Source: Bin87 sp965261925 (GTDB lineage: Bacteria; Chloroflexota; Dehalococcoidia; Lucifugimonadales; UBA3495). From it: a stretch of 64,000 bases of DNA. Shown here one piece after another: positions 53,930 to 61,698 of this stretch; positions within the stretch are counted from its first letter, which is position 1, and each line of letters begins with the position of its first letter. The notes beneath the pieces are model-generated. The model had not been told where the DNA came from. It saw nothing but the letters and a program-made list of their open reading frames with translations, and did no database searches. The stretch covers positions 3,162,001 through 3,226,000 of the forward strand of contig OZ253486.1 in the NCBI GenBank assembly GCA_965261925.1, in the 5' to 3' direction. The translations under genes were made by a program, and so were the position numbers.

Positions 53930-54835
53930 CTAGTTGGACCGCCGCCGAGGCCGCGTCTCACCGCCCCGGGTCGGCCGGACCAACCGCGCCCGGTAGATCA
54001 GCAGCGGCACGGTCACGAGCATGATCGCCAGCGCCACCAACTGCGCCTCGTTGAACCCGAAAATGTACGTGTTCTGTTCCTGCCGCACGAATGATATGAA
54101 AAACCGTCCCGCCGAGTACCCCGCGAAGAACAATGCGAACAGCATTCCCCGGGGCCTTACTCGATCCCTCAGCAACCACAGGACTCCCGCCCATACCAGG
54201 CAGAATATCAGCTCGTAGGCCACCGCCGGATGCGACGCCGGCCGGCCGAAACCCAGGCTGTCCGGATCGGTGTACACCCACGCCCACGGTAGGTCCGAGA
54301 AACTCGACCAGTGCTCGCCGTTGATGACGTCGCCAATTCTACCGATGGCCAAAGCGATCAGCAGCGCCGGCGCGGTCACGTCCGCAAGATGCGAAACCGG
54401 CGGCATCTGCGCCACCGCCCGGTGCATTCCCGTCCAGCGCAGCCCCGGGTTGTCACAGAAACTGATCAGCCACTGCGCATTCCGCAGCATGATGTACGCC
54501 GCGCCCCCGACGAACCCGCCCAGGTACGCCCCAAATATCGCGATCCCGCCATTCCAGAAGTAGACAATTCGGATCGGATCGTACTGGTACACGTCGTCCC
54601 AGAAGTCGACGACGTGCAGTATCCGCGCTCCGACTATCCCGCCGATTATGCACCACGTCGCCACCGACAGGATCGCGTCTCCGTCGAGCCCGTCTTTCCG
54701 GCCCCAACGCCAAGTCAGGTACACGGCAACCGCAACTGCGATGAACGTGAAAAAGCCGTGCCAGGACAATATGAACCCGGCGGTGCGAATGATGTCCGGA
54801 TCAAAGGGTATGCTGATTACCGCAAGAATATCCAT
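53930..54835 (-). CDS. lgt: Prolipoprotein diacylglyceryl transferase
   Basis: 301 residues, seven membrane segments. Transfers diacylglyceryl from phosphatidylglycerol to the lipobox Cys, so it serves the lipoproteins seen at 11981 and 12919. Signature GGIAIFGAYLGG, catalytic region AIGRIGDVINGEHW, and HPAVAYELIF near the fifth segment. Last gene of ksgA-ispE-lgt, with a CGGAG site. Confidence 0.93.
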   Translation of the reverse strand: MDILAVISIPFDPDIIRTAGFILSWHGFFTFIAVAVAVYLTWRWGRKDGLDGDAILSVATWCIIGGIVGARILHVVDFWDDVYQYDPIRIVYFWNGGIAIFGAYLGGFVGGAAYIMLRNAQWLISFCDNPGLRWTGMHRAVAQMPPVSHLADVTAPALLIALAIGRIGDVINGEHWSSFSDLPWAWVYTDPDSLGFGRPASHPAVAYELIFCLVWAGVLWLLRDRVRPRGMLFALFFAGYSAGRFFISFVRQEQNTYIFGFNEAQLVALAIMLVTVPLLIYRARLVRPTRGGETRPRRRSN

Positions 54836-54864
54836 TGGCGATTGGTATCTCCGTGATCGTCGGT

Positions 54865-55779
54865 TTAGACCTGGTTGATCGTTGGTTGGACTTGGTTGAT
54901 CGATGCCGCCCTGGGGCGGTCCTCGGGGCTAATCGTCCGCACAAGGTACGCTGTGGCGTCGGTGCCCTGCAAGGACTCGGCCACCCGGATACGCTCAGTT
55001 TCCGAAGACGGCATGGTGTATAGCGTTGGTCCCGCACCGGACAGTCTCGGCGGATACCGCGTCACCGCCGCCACTGAGTCCCATACGCTTCCCAGCCCTG
55101 AAAAGATTTCTCGCGCCGCCCTTTCGAACGCGTTGCAGCAATCCTCGGACGTCAACGCCTGCCCACCGGATCGACTCGCTATTCGCCGCGTTCTGCTCCC
55201 GTCCGAAAAATCCCCCGGTCGCAGCGCCCGGTACATCGTGGGCGTCTTGACATCGATGCTGTCCGCCGGAACCACCAGCAACACTTCAGTGGCCGGCAGC
55301 GCTGGCAAAGGCGCAATCTCGTCTCCCCGCCCGGTTCCCATCGCCGTTCCCCCGTTCAGCAAGAACGGCACGTCGGACCCCAACCCAGCCGCAATCTCGG
55401 CCAGTTCCGCCATCCCCAGTTTCAACCCCCATAGTCGGTTCAGCCCCAACAACGCCGCCGCCGCATCCGCCGACCCGCCGCCCAATCCCGAAGCGACGGG
55501 AATTCCCTTTTCGATGTGTATGCGCCCCCGTGGAACCGCGCCAACCCGACTGGCCAGCGCCACCGCCGCCTTCCACGCCAGGTTGCTCTCCCCTAACAGG
55601 CTCGGCTCGTCGCACTCTACTTCCAGCTGCGCGGCTTGGCTGATTACCAGCGTATCCGCCAGGTCCACAGTCTGCATGACCGTGGCCACGTTATGGTAAC
55701 CATCATCGCGCTTGCCGATGACTTCCAGCGTCAGGTTCACCTTGGCGTACGCCTTGAGCGTCAGCGGTTCACGCGCCAT
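54865..55779 (-). CDS. ispE: 4-diphosphocytidyl-2-C-methyl-D-erythritol kinase
   Basis: 304 residues from the ATG at 55779 (MAREPLTLKAYAKVNLTL); the open frame adds 26 residues that overlap ksgA. GHMP kinase of the MEP route to isoprenoids. AYAKVNLTLEVIGKRDDGYH, the ATP loop IPVASGLGGGSADAAA and LSGAGPTLYTM are intact. C-terminus ends with two related NQV repeats (SINQVQPTINQV) from a short DNA repeat near 54870-54900. Lies 20 bases behind ksgA. Confidence 0.93.
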   Translation of the reverse strand: MAREPLTLKAYAKVNLTLEVIGKRDDGYHNVATVMQTVDLADTLVISQAAQLEVECDEPSLLGESNLAWKAAVALASRVGAVPRGRIHIEKGIPVASGLGGGSADAAAALLGLNRLWGLKLGMAELAEIAAGLGSDVPFLLNGGTAMGTGRGDEIAPLPALPATEVLLVVPADSIDVKTPTMYRALRPGDFSDGSRTRRIASRSGGQALTSEDCCNAFERAAREIFSGLGSVWDSVAAVTRYPPRLSGAGPTLYTMPSSETERIRVAESLQGTDATAYLVRTISPEDRPRAASINQVQPTINQV

Positions 55780-55799
55780 GAACGCAACCCACCCGGACG

Positions 55800-56642
55800 T
55801 TAGGCGTTCCGAGATCTCGGAACGCCGGCAGGCCACTTGGCATCCAGTGCCGCCCACTCCGCGATTTCCAGCGTCGCCGGACGCCTTTGCGGATCGATCT
55901 CCGCTGCGTCCAGCGCGGCGGCCACCGTCTCCAGTGACGCTCCCGTCCCTTGCGCCACCGAGTTGCGCAACTGCTTCCGTGGCGCGCTGAACCCGGCCCT
56001 CACCAGCGCGAAGAAATCCCCCGTATCGACCACCGCAGCGGCCGGTTGCGGACGCACCGCCAGTTTCAGCACGGTGGAGGAAACCTTTGGCGGCGGTCGG
56101 AAACTCCGTGCGGGGACCTGCACGACCACCGAGGGTTCGGCATAGAACTGTGTCGCCACCGACAACAACGTGAACTCCCCGGGTTTGGCGTTCATGGCGT
56201 CCGCCACTTCCCGCTGTACCATCACCACCATCAGCGTCGGTGGCCTGACCGTTTCCAGGAACCTGCGCACGATCGGCGCGGCCGCGTAGTACGGCAGGTT
56301 GGCTACCACCTTGTAAGGCGTTTCCGAACCGACGAGTTCGTCTGGGACGATCTCTCTCCCGTCCCCGGGCCTGACATCCAGGTTGGACGGGAACCCCAGC
56401 CTCCCTGGCAGTTCCTCGGCCAAACGTTGGTCCAACTCGACCGCAACGACTTTGCCAGCCTGCTCCACCAGCCTCCGCGTCAATACCCCTGCACCGGGAC
56501 CAATTTCCAGCACCACGTCGGACCCGTCCGGCTCCGCTGCCGCGACGATCCGCTGGGCGACCCGGGGGTCCGCGAGAAAGTGTTGCCCCAGCGATTTGCG
56601 CCGCCGGCGCGAAGGGGTTGAGGCCGCAACGGTTTTCGGCAT
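55800..56642 (-). CDS. ksgA: 16S rRNA dimethyladenosine transferase
   Basis: 280 residues from the ATG at 56642; the upstream open frame overlaps the SRP RNA. Dimethylates two adenines near the end of 16S rRNA. SKSLGQHFL-like start (RKSLGQHFLADPRV), SAM loop VVLEIGPGAGVLTRRL, acidic VVAVELD, and the catalytic NLPYYAAAPIVRRFL, plus SFRPPPKVSSTVLKL. First gene of an operon with ispE and lgt. Confidence 0.95.
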   Translation of the reverse strand: MPKTVAASTPSRRRRKSLGQHFLADPRVAQRIVAAAEPDGSDVVLEIGPGAGVLTRRLVEQAGKVVAVELDQRLAEELPGRLGFPSNLDVRPGDGREIVPDELVGSETPYKVVANLPYYAAAPIVRRFLETVRPPTLMVVMVQREVADAMNAKPGEFTLLSVATQFYAEPSVVVQVPARSFRPPPKVSSTVLKLAVRPQPAAAVVDTGDFFALVRAGFSAPRKQLRNSVAQGTGASLETVAAALDAAEIDPQRRPATLEIAEWAALDAKWPAGVPRSRNA

Positions 56643-56748
56643 GCTTCTACAGTGCTGACGACCCTCGGCCACACGTGACCAAGCGAGAATCAAAAAGTGG
56701 CCGAGCACCTCCCGTTGGCTGCAGCCTGGGGGCATATCGTCGGGACTG

Positions 56749-56851
56749 GCTCGGGCCAGGCACTCCCACGGCACCCACGGGACATCGCTTACCGTTGCTG
56801 CCGTCAAGCCCTGGCGGGGTTCACGAGCCTGCGCCGCGTGGGACCCGGCCG
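56749..56851 (-). ncRNA. ffs: Signal recognition particle RNA, small bacterial form
   Basis: On the minus strand the conserved core reads GTGAACCCCGCCAGG followed by GCTTGACGGC and AGCAACGGTAAGCG. Outer strands pair as GGCCGGG / CCTGGCC and CCCACG / CGTGGG. The ten-base tip between CCAGG and AGCA has the loop UGAC instead of the common GGAA; it is of the URRC class. The extent is about 100 bases; both ends are estimates. Lies upstream of ksgA, same strand. Confidence 0.8.
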
Positions 56852-57064
56852 TCAACACCATTCCCTGGGAAATTGGCCCTTGCGCCTTGCCGAGGGGAGG
56901 AATTCCACCCCGCTGTGGCGGGTTGCGGGTTCAGGGCACCGCCAGCTCCCCGTGTAGCACGACCACTCCGAACATGGTATGCCCGCACCCCAATAGTGTC
57001 AATCCGCGCCGTTTTTTGGTAGTGAGTCAGTTTGAAATGGCGTATTACAAAACGCAATAATCAT

Positions 57065-57503
57065 GAAACTGCGCAGGAACGTGCCCAGAGTGGATGCCGC
57101 CTTCAGCACGCAGCCCAGCACCCGTCCCGTCCGACCAGCACGCAGCTCGTCGGCGTCGTCAATGCAGTCGCCGCCGGCCAGGGCGGAGGCCGCCAGCGTC
57201 AGCATCTTGTCGCCCGTGTTCGCCCACCCCAGTACATCTCCCAGGTCCAGATGACGGTCAACCGGTTGCGGCAGGCCCAGGTGCTGGGCCAGGGCGACCG
57301 GAAGGAGCAGCCCAGCATTGGCCATCGGGCGGTGGTCGTCGAAGGATATTTGGATGCGGTCGGGGTCGCTGCGTGGTAGCACCCGTTGGGTGGTCCTGGT
57401 CTGGGGACGGTTTGGTGTTTCACAAACCATTATCCCTGAAGCCGGGAGCACTTTCTTACACCTACAACCCACCGCCGCACTCATCTTTTCGGTGGATTGG
57501 GGG
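57065..57503 (-). mobile_element. IS1380-family remnant, copy 3
   Basis: Terminal sequence cccccaatccacc (reversed, 57503-57491) with TTA outside, then the 5' part of the transposase: GTG start at 57382, VLPRSDPDRIQISFDDHRP to STLGTFLRSF. Homology stops abruptly at about 57065; the catalytic core and other end are missing. It faces opposite to copy 2, which is 640 bases away. Confidence 0.85.
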
Positions 57504-58142
57504 TTACGTCTTCGACGTCGCCCTTAGCGTAACTTCTTTCTTACCGTCCATGCTGGTACAACGCACGGCCACATTTGGGGGCTTGTCGGCGGCGAGATCC
57601 AAACGATCCCCGGGAGAAGTCGGACGGCGTGATCAGCAGAGGATTTCCCAAAAGGTGGCGAACAACTGGAGTGCAAACCCAGCCACCAACAGGATCGTAC
57701 CGGCGAAAGCCCACTTCCGGCTCAAAGATTTTCTTACCCGGAGTTCTTCAACCGGGTCAGCATCAAGTAGGTTCCCATATTGAAAATAAACAACCGCGAC
57801 CCGTTTGGGGATGTCGTCCGGCGGCGGATTAGGCGACATGATGATTCTGGGACTGAAAGGATCCCCTTTGATGAACACAATCAACACTCCAATCATGTCC
57901 ATGACAAACCTATCGGCTGCAGGAATGGCACCAATGAAACTATCAGCGGCACGATCTCCAATAGTATTCTCCTTCATTTGGTTCGGCGTCGGTTGCACAC
58001 GATCGCATTGTCGTGCGCATGGCGCGTCACGGCCTCAAGTGGACGCTAGAGCTGATCGACGAGGGCGTCGCCGCGTACGGCCGTCTGATCCCGCAGGCCC
58101 TAGCCCGGGCCGGCTGCATTATGTACCAGGAAGAGTTCCTAA
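57504..58142. other. Stretch between two IS1380 copies, with gene fragments
   Basis: Holds a small membrane-protein frame on the minus strand and the 3' end of an interrupted gene on the plus strand (both listed). The remaining bases show no ribosome site, repeat or RNA motif I can name. Confidence 0.5.
57633..57998 (-). CDS. Hypothetical protein with one C-terminal membrane segment
   Basis: 121 residues (or 114 from MKENTIGDRAAD). A soluble part with MIGVLIVFIKGDPFSPRIIM (partly hydrophobic), a basic linker and a C-terminal hydrophobic helix WAFAGTILLVAGFALQLFATF. The GC content is lower than in the core genes. No recognised family. Lies in the IS-rich region, so it may be a remnant of a larger gene. 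Confidence 0.4.
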   Translation of the reverse strand: MQPTPNQMKENTIGDRAADSFIGAIPAADRFVMDMIGVLIVFIKGDPFSPRIIMSPNPPPDDIPKRVAVVYFQYGNLLDADPVEELRVRKSLSRKWAFAGTILLVAGFALQLFATFWEILC

Positions 58143-58165
58143 ACCCCAATCCACCGAAGAGATGA
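58019..58165 (+). pseudogene. Gene fragment cut by IS1380 copy 2
   Basis: Reads MARHGLKWTLELIDEGVAAY, then GRLIPQALARAGCIMYQEEF, then enters the IS1380 end and stops after about 48 codons. The sequence looks like a real protein start or internal part, but I do not recognise it. The missing remainder is not next to the other end of the element at 61070, where an HNH gene fragment lies. Confidence 0.4.
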
Positions 58166-59375
58166 TTGTGGCAGTGTGCTGAAGGGATAAGAAAGCGCTC
58201 CCGGCTTCAGGGATAATGGTCTGTGAAACACCAAACCGTCCCCAGACCAAGAGCACCCACAAGATGCCACCATCCAACGACCCTGACCGCATCCAAATCG
58301 CCTTCGACGACCACCGCCTGGTGGCCAATGCTGAGTTGCTCCTTGCGGTCACTCTGGCCCAGTACCTGGGCCTGCCGCAACTGGTTGACCGTCATCTGGA
58401 CCTGGGAGATGCACTGGGACGGGCCAACACCGGCGACAAGATGCTGACGCTGGTGGCCTCGGCGCTGGCCGGTGGCGACTGCATTGACGACGCCGACGAG
58501 CTGCGCACCGGCGGGACGGCTGGCGGAACTGCCCGGGTGCTGGGCTGCGTGGTGAAGGCGCCATCCACCCTGGGCACGTTCCTGCGCAGCTTCCGGTGGG
58601 GCCACGCTCGCCAACTGGACCGGGTGAGCCGAAAGTTGCTGGCCCGGGCCTGGGGTGCCGGAGCCGGAGCCGGACCCGGCGACGGGGAGTTGACCATCGA
58701 CCTGGACTCCACCATCTGCGAGAACTATGGTCTGACCCAGGAAGGGGCGCGCCGTCACGGCTGCACCGGCCAGCGCGGTTATCACCCGCTGCTGGCCCGA
58801 CCGCGCCAAGGCCGCGACAACACCGCTCGCGGCGCCGCCCATTTCCTGCGCGAGACGATGAGCCGAGTGCGCTACGGTGGGGCCACCGGACAACTCACGG
58901 TGCGGGCCGACAGCGGCTTCTACACCCACGCCATGGTCGCCGTCTGCCGCAAGACGGATGTCCCCTTCTCCATCACCATCCGCCAGCACCAAAGCCTGCG
59001 GAACCTGATCGAGGCCATACCCGAGGCAGACTGGACGCCCATATCCTATTGGATGGACGGCGCCGCCGACGTGGCGGAGACCACGTATGTCCCATTCCAG
59101 AACGAGGCCGACGCTGCGCCAGCACGGCTCATCGTGCGGAGGGTGGGGCCCACGCCCAACTCCCAACTGGCCCTGTTTGCCACCTACAGCTATCACGGTT
59201 TCATCACCGACCGGGAAGGCGACACCCTGGAACTGGAGGCCGACCATCGTCGTCACGCCGAGATCGAGGATGCCATCCGCGACCTGAAGTACGGCGTGGG
59301 ACTGAACCATCTCCCCTCAGAGCGCTTCGCCGCCAACGCCGCCTGGTTGGCCGTCCAGGTGATGGCTCACAACCT

Positions 59376-60608
59376 CAGGGCAATCGCGTCTTAATAGTAT
59401 TTTTAGAAATGTGCTAACGTGCCATGATCCGTTGAACCAAATGGAGGCAGTGAGGCATGGCACAACCACCCAAAACAACTATTCTCGATCATTTCGCTGA
59501 CCTGGACGACCCACGGGTGGAACGCACCCGACGCCATAAGCTGGTGGACATCATTGCCATTGCCATTTGTGCCACCATCTGCGGCGCCGATTCCTGGGTC
59601 CACATAGAACTCTTCGGCAAGAGCAAGCTGGCCTGGTTTCAGACCTTCCTGGAATTGCCCCACGGTATCCCATCCCACGACACCTTTGGCGATGTGTTCG
59701 CCCGCCTGGACCCAGTGCAGTTGCAGAATAGCTTCGTATCCTGGACCCAGGCCATCGCCGAGTTGCTGCCGGGTGAGGTGGTGGCCATTGACGGCAAGAC
59801 GGCCCGACGGTCCTATGATCCGGCGGGGAACAAGGGGGCCATACACCTGGTCAGCGCCTGGGCCACGCAGAATAACCTGACCCTGGGCCAGGTCAAGACT
59901 GAGGAGAAGTCCAATGAGATCACCGCCATTCCACAACTGCTGGAGATGCTGGACTTGAATGGCTGCATCGTGACCATCGATGCCATGGGCTGCCAGCGGG
60001 AGATCGCCCAGCAGATCATAGCGGGCGGGGCCGACTACGTGCTGGCGGTGAAGGAGAACCAGGGCCGGTTGCATGAGGGCATCCGAGACCTGTTCCAGGG
60101 AGCCGAGGCCTGGGGTTTTGACGGGGTGCCTTACGATTATGCACGGACCGTGGACAAGGGACACGGACGGGTGGAACGGCGGGAATGCTGGACCATCACG
60201 GCGACGGACTGCCTGGATTATCTGGACCCCCAGGGGCAATGGTCCCAACTGAAGGCGGCCGTCAGGGTGGTGGGCCATCGTCAAACTGGAGCGGGTGGCA
60301 TAAGTCAGCCCCGCTACTACATCAGCAGCCTGCCAGCCTCAGCAGAACAACTCCTGGCTGCCATCAGAAGCCACTGGAGCATCGAAAACTCGCTGCACTG
60401 GACCTTGGACGTGACCTTTCGGGAAGACCAGTGCCGAGTGCGCAAGGACCATGGACCGCAGAACCTGGCCACGCTGCGGCAGATTGGGCACAACCGGTTG
60501 AAAAACGAAAGCACCTTGAAAGTAGGCATTCAGGGCAAGCGGCTCAACGCCGGATGGGACGAGGACTACCTGCGCAAAGTCCTCCTCGGATAAGACGCGA
60601 TTGCCCTG
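59376..60608 (+). mobile_element. ISAs1-family insertion sequence, complete
   Basis: 1233 bp with perfect 18-base inverted repeats CAGGGCAATCGCGTCTTA and a ten-base duplication CTCACAACCT (59366-59375 and 60609-60618). Perfect ends and target copies show it is the youngest insertion here. Confidence 0.96.
59457..60593 (+). CDS. ISAs1-family transposase
   Basis: 378 residues, intact. ILDHFADLDDPRVERTRRHK start, VVAIDGKTARRSYD, TIDAMGCQREIAQQI and SHWSIENSLHWTLDV are the family's typical motifs with the DDE acidic residues. The stop codon TAA is part of the right inverted repeat. Confidence 0.96.
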   Translation: MAQPPKTTILDHFADLDDPRVERTRRHKLVDIIAIAICATICGADSWVHIELFGKSKLAWFQTFLELPHGIPSHDTFGDVFARLDPVQLQNSFVSWTQAIAELLPGEVVAIDGKTARRSYDPAGNKGAIHLVSAWATQNNLTLGQVKTEEKSNEITAIPQLLEMLDLNGCIVTIDAMGCQREIAQQIIAGGADYVLAVKENQGRLHEGIRDLFQGAEAWGFDGVPYDYARTVDKGHGRVERRECWTITATDCLDYLDPQGQWSQLKAAVRVVGHRQTGAGGISQPRYYISSLPASAEQLLAAIRSHWSIENSLHWTLDVTFREDQCRVRKDHGPQNLATLRQIGHNRLKNESTLKVGIQGKRLNAGWDEDYLRKVLLG

Positions 60609-61072
60609 CTCACAACCTGGCCCACTGGACGGCGCGCATCGGCCTGGGCGAGCAGGTGGTGACCACCAAGACCCTCCGACGACGCTTCTTCTCCCTGCCC
60701 GGACGCCTCACCCGCTCGGCGCGCCGCCTGACCTTGCATCTGCCGCAGGGCTGGCCCTGCGAAACCCAGTTCACTCGTGCCCTGGCTCGACTGCGCTCCT
60801 TGCCGCTCCCTTCCTGACCGCGGCGCCGGCAACCGGCCCGCCACCCTCGCCCTCATCCGCCAGTCAGTCAAAGGTCTCTACAACTCGTGCCGCACACCTG
60901 GGCCAGCGAGAGTTCCTTGCTGCCTCCGGCCGCTTCATGCGCGGCTCCCCTCGCCGACCACAGGCCCGCTACCGGCGCCATCCGCCCGAAATCAGACTGG
61001 CCGACCCCGTCTCCATCCCTGTCATGTCCCGCTCCAGCGCCCCCACCACTCGCATCGGTGGATTTGGGCTAA

Positions 61073-61559
61073 GGCAGTCCACACGTCGGAACTGAGTATC
61101 CTGCGGCTCACCATCGCGGAGGTCCCGGCAAACCTGCTGGAGTACGACCGCCACGATTGGAAACACTGGACCGACGACGACTGCCAGGACGCCCGCAATG
61201 GAGCGCTGGTTGCCGCAAGCCGTGCTGCCGTATCTTTCAAAACCGCCCGGCGATGCCGCGTCGCCGCCGTCGAATGGCTTGCACCGTACACGACCACCAC
61301 CGTCGTCACCAACCCCAGCAAACTCGACGTCGACCACATGGCGCCGCTCGGTAACGCCCGCGACAGCGGTGCCTGGCGATGGTCGGCCCAGCGAAAGGAA
61401 TGCTGCACGAACTACCTCGATGATCCCCAGCACCTGATCGCCGTGACGGCGAGCGCCAACAGGTCGAAAGGCGCACGGGGACCCGCAGATTGAAAACCTG
61501 AGGACAGGATTTACTGGCGCCAGTACGCCGTCGACTGGATTACCGTTTACGCCGCTTGA
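61073..61559 (+). pseudogene. HNH endonuclease family gene, 5' truncated and with an internal stop
   Basis: C-terminal part of a DUF1524-like HNH protein: EYDRHDWKHWTDDDCQDARN, KLDVDHMAPLGNARDSGAWR (DHxxPL core with His of the HNH motif) and DDPQHLIAVTASANRSKGAR. A TGA at 61491-61493 takes the place of a Trp codon in GPAD*KPEDRIYWRQYAVDW and the frame then stays open to a natural stop at 61557. The 5' part is missing at the IS1380 end. Usually such proteins are secreted or defence nucleases. Confidence 0.75.
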
Positions 61560-61698
61560 ATTGCGAAAAGTCCAGTTTAGAGCGCATCCCTCGACACGCT
61601 CCGGTACGCGAGGGGATAATTCCGCAACTGGCATCAGCCTGGGCGACGAACAACAAGACTCCCCGGCAGGTGCGAACCTTGAAAGGGCAGGTGCTACG

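Larger units (their letters stand above)
58264..60817 (+). pseudogene. IS1380 transposase copy 2, split by ISAs1
   Basis: First part 58264-59375 from MPPSNDPDRIQIAFDDHRL; second part 60619-60817, ending ALARLRSLPLPS. Removing ISAs1 and one copy of its ten-base target restores a single 436-residue frame. DDE residues in LTIDLDSTICENYG, TVRADSGFYTH and HAEIEDAIRDLKYG. Compared with copy 1, eleven residues after RGYHPLLA are missing (an in-frame 33-base deletion), which lies between the catalytic Asp residues and may already have inactivated it. Confidence 0.87.
58143..61069 (+). mobile_element. IS1380-family insertion sequence, copy 2, carrying ISAs1
   Basis: Ends accccaatccacc (58143) and, reversed, gcccaaatccacc (61069), with TAA on both sides. 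Without ISAs1 and its duplication it measures about 1684 bp. The only copy in the window with an unbroken transposase frame once the ISAs1 insert is removed. Confidence 0.88.

Noticed and set aside
56999..57064. C-terminal end MIIAFCNTPFQ of the copy-3 frame
   Set aside because: This is non-IS sequence read beyond the break at 57065; not part of a transposase.
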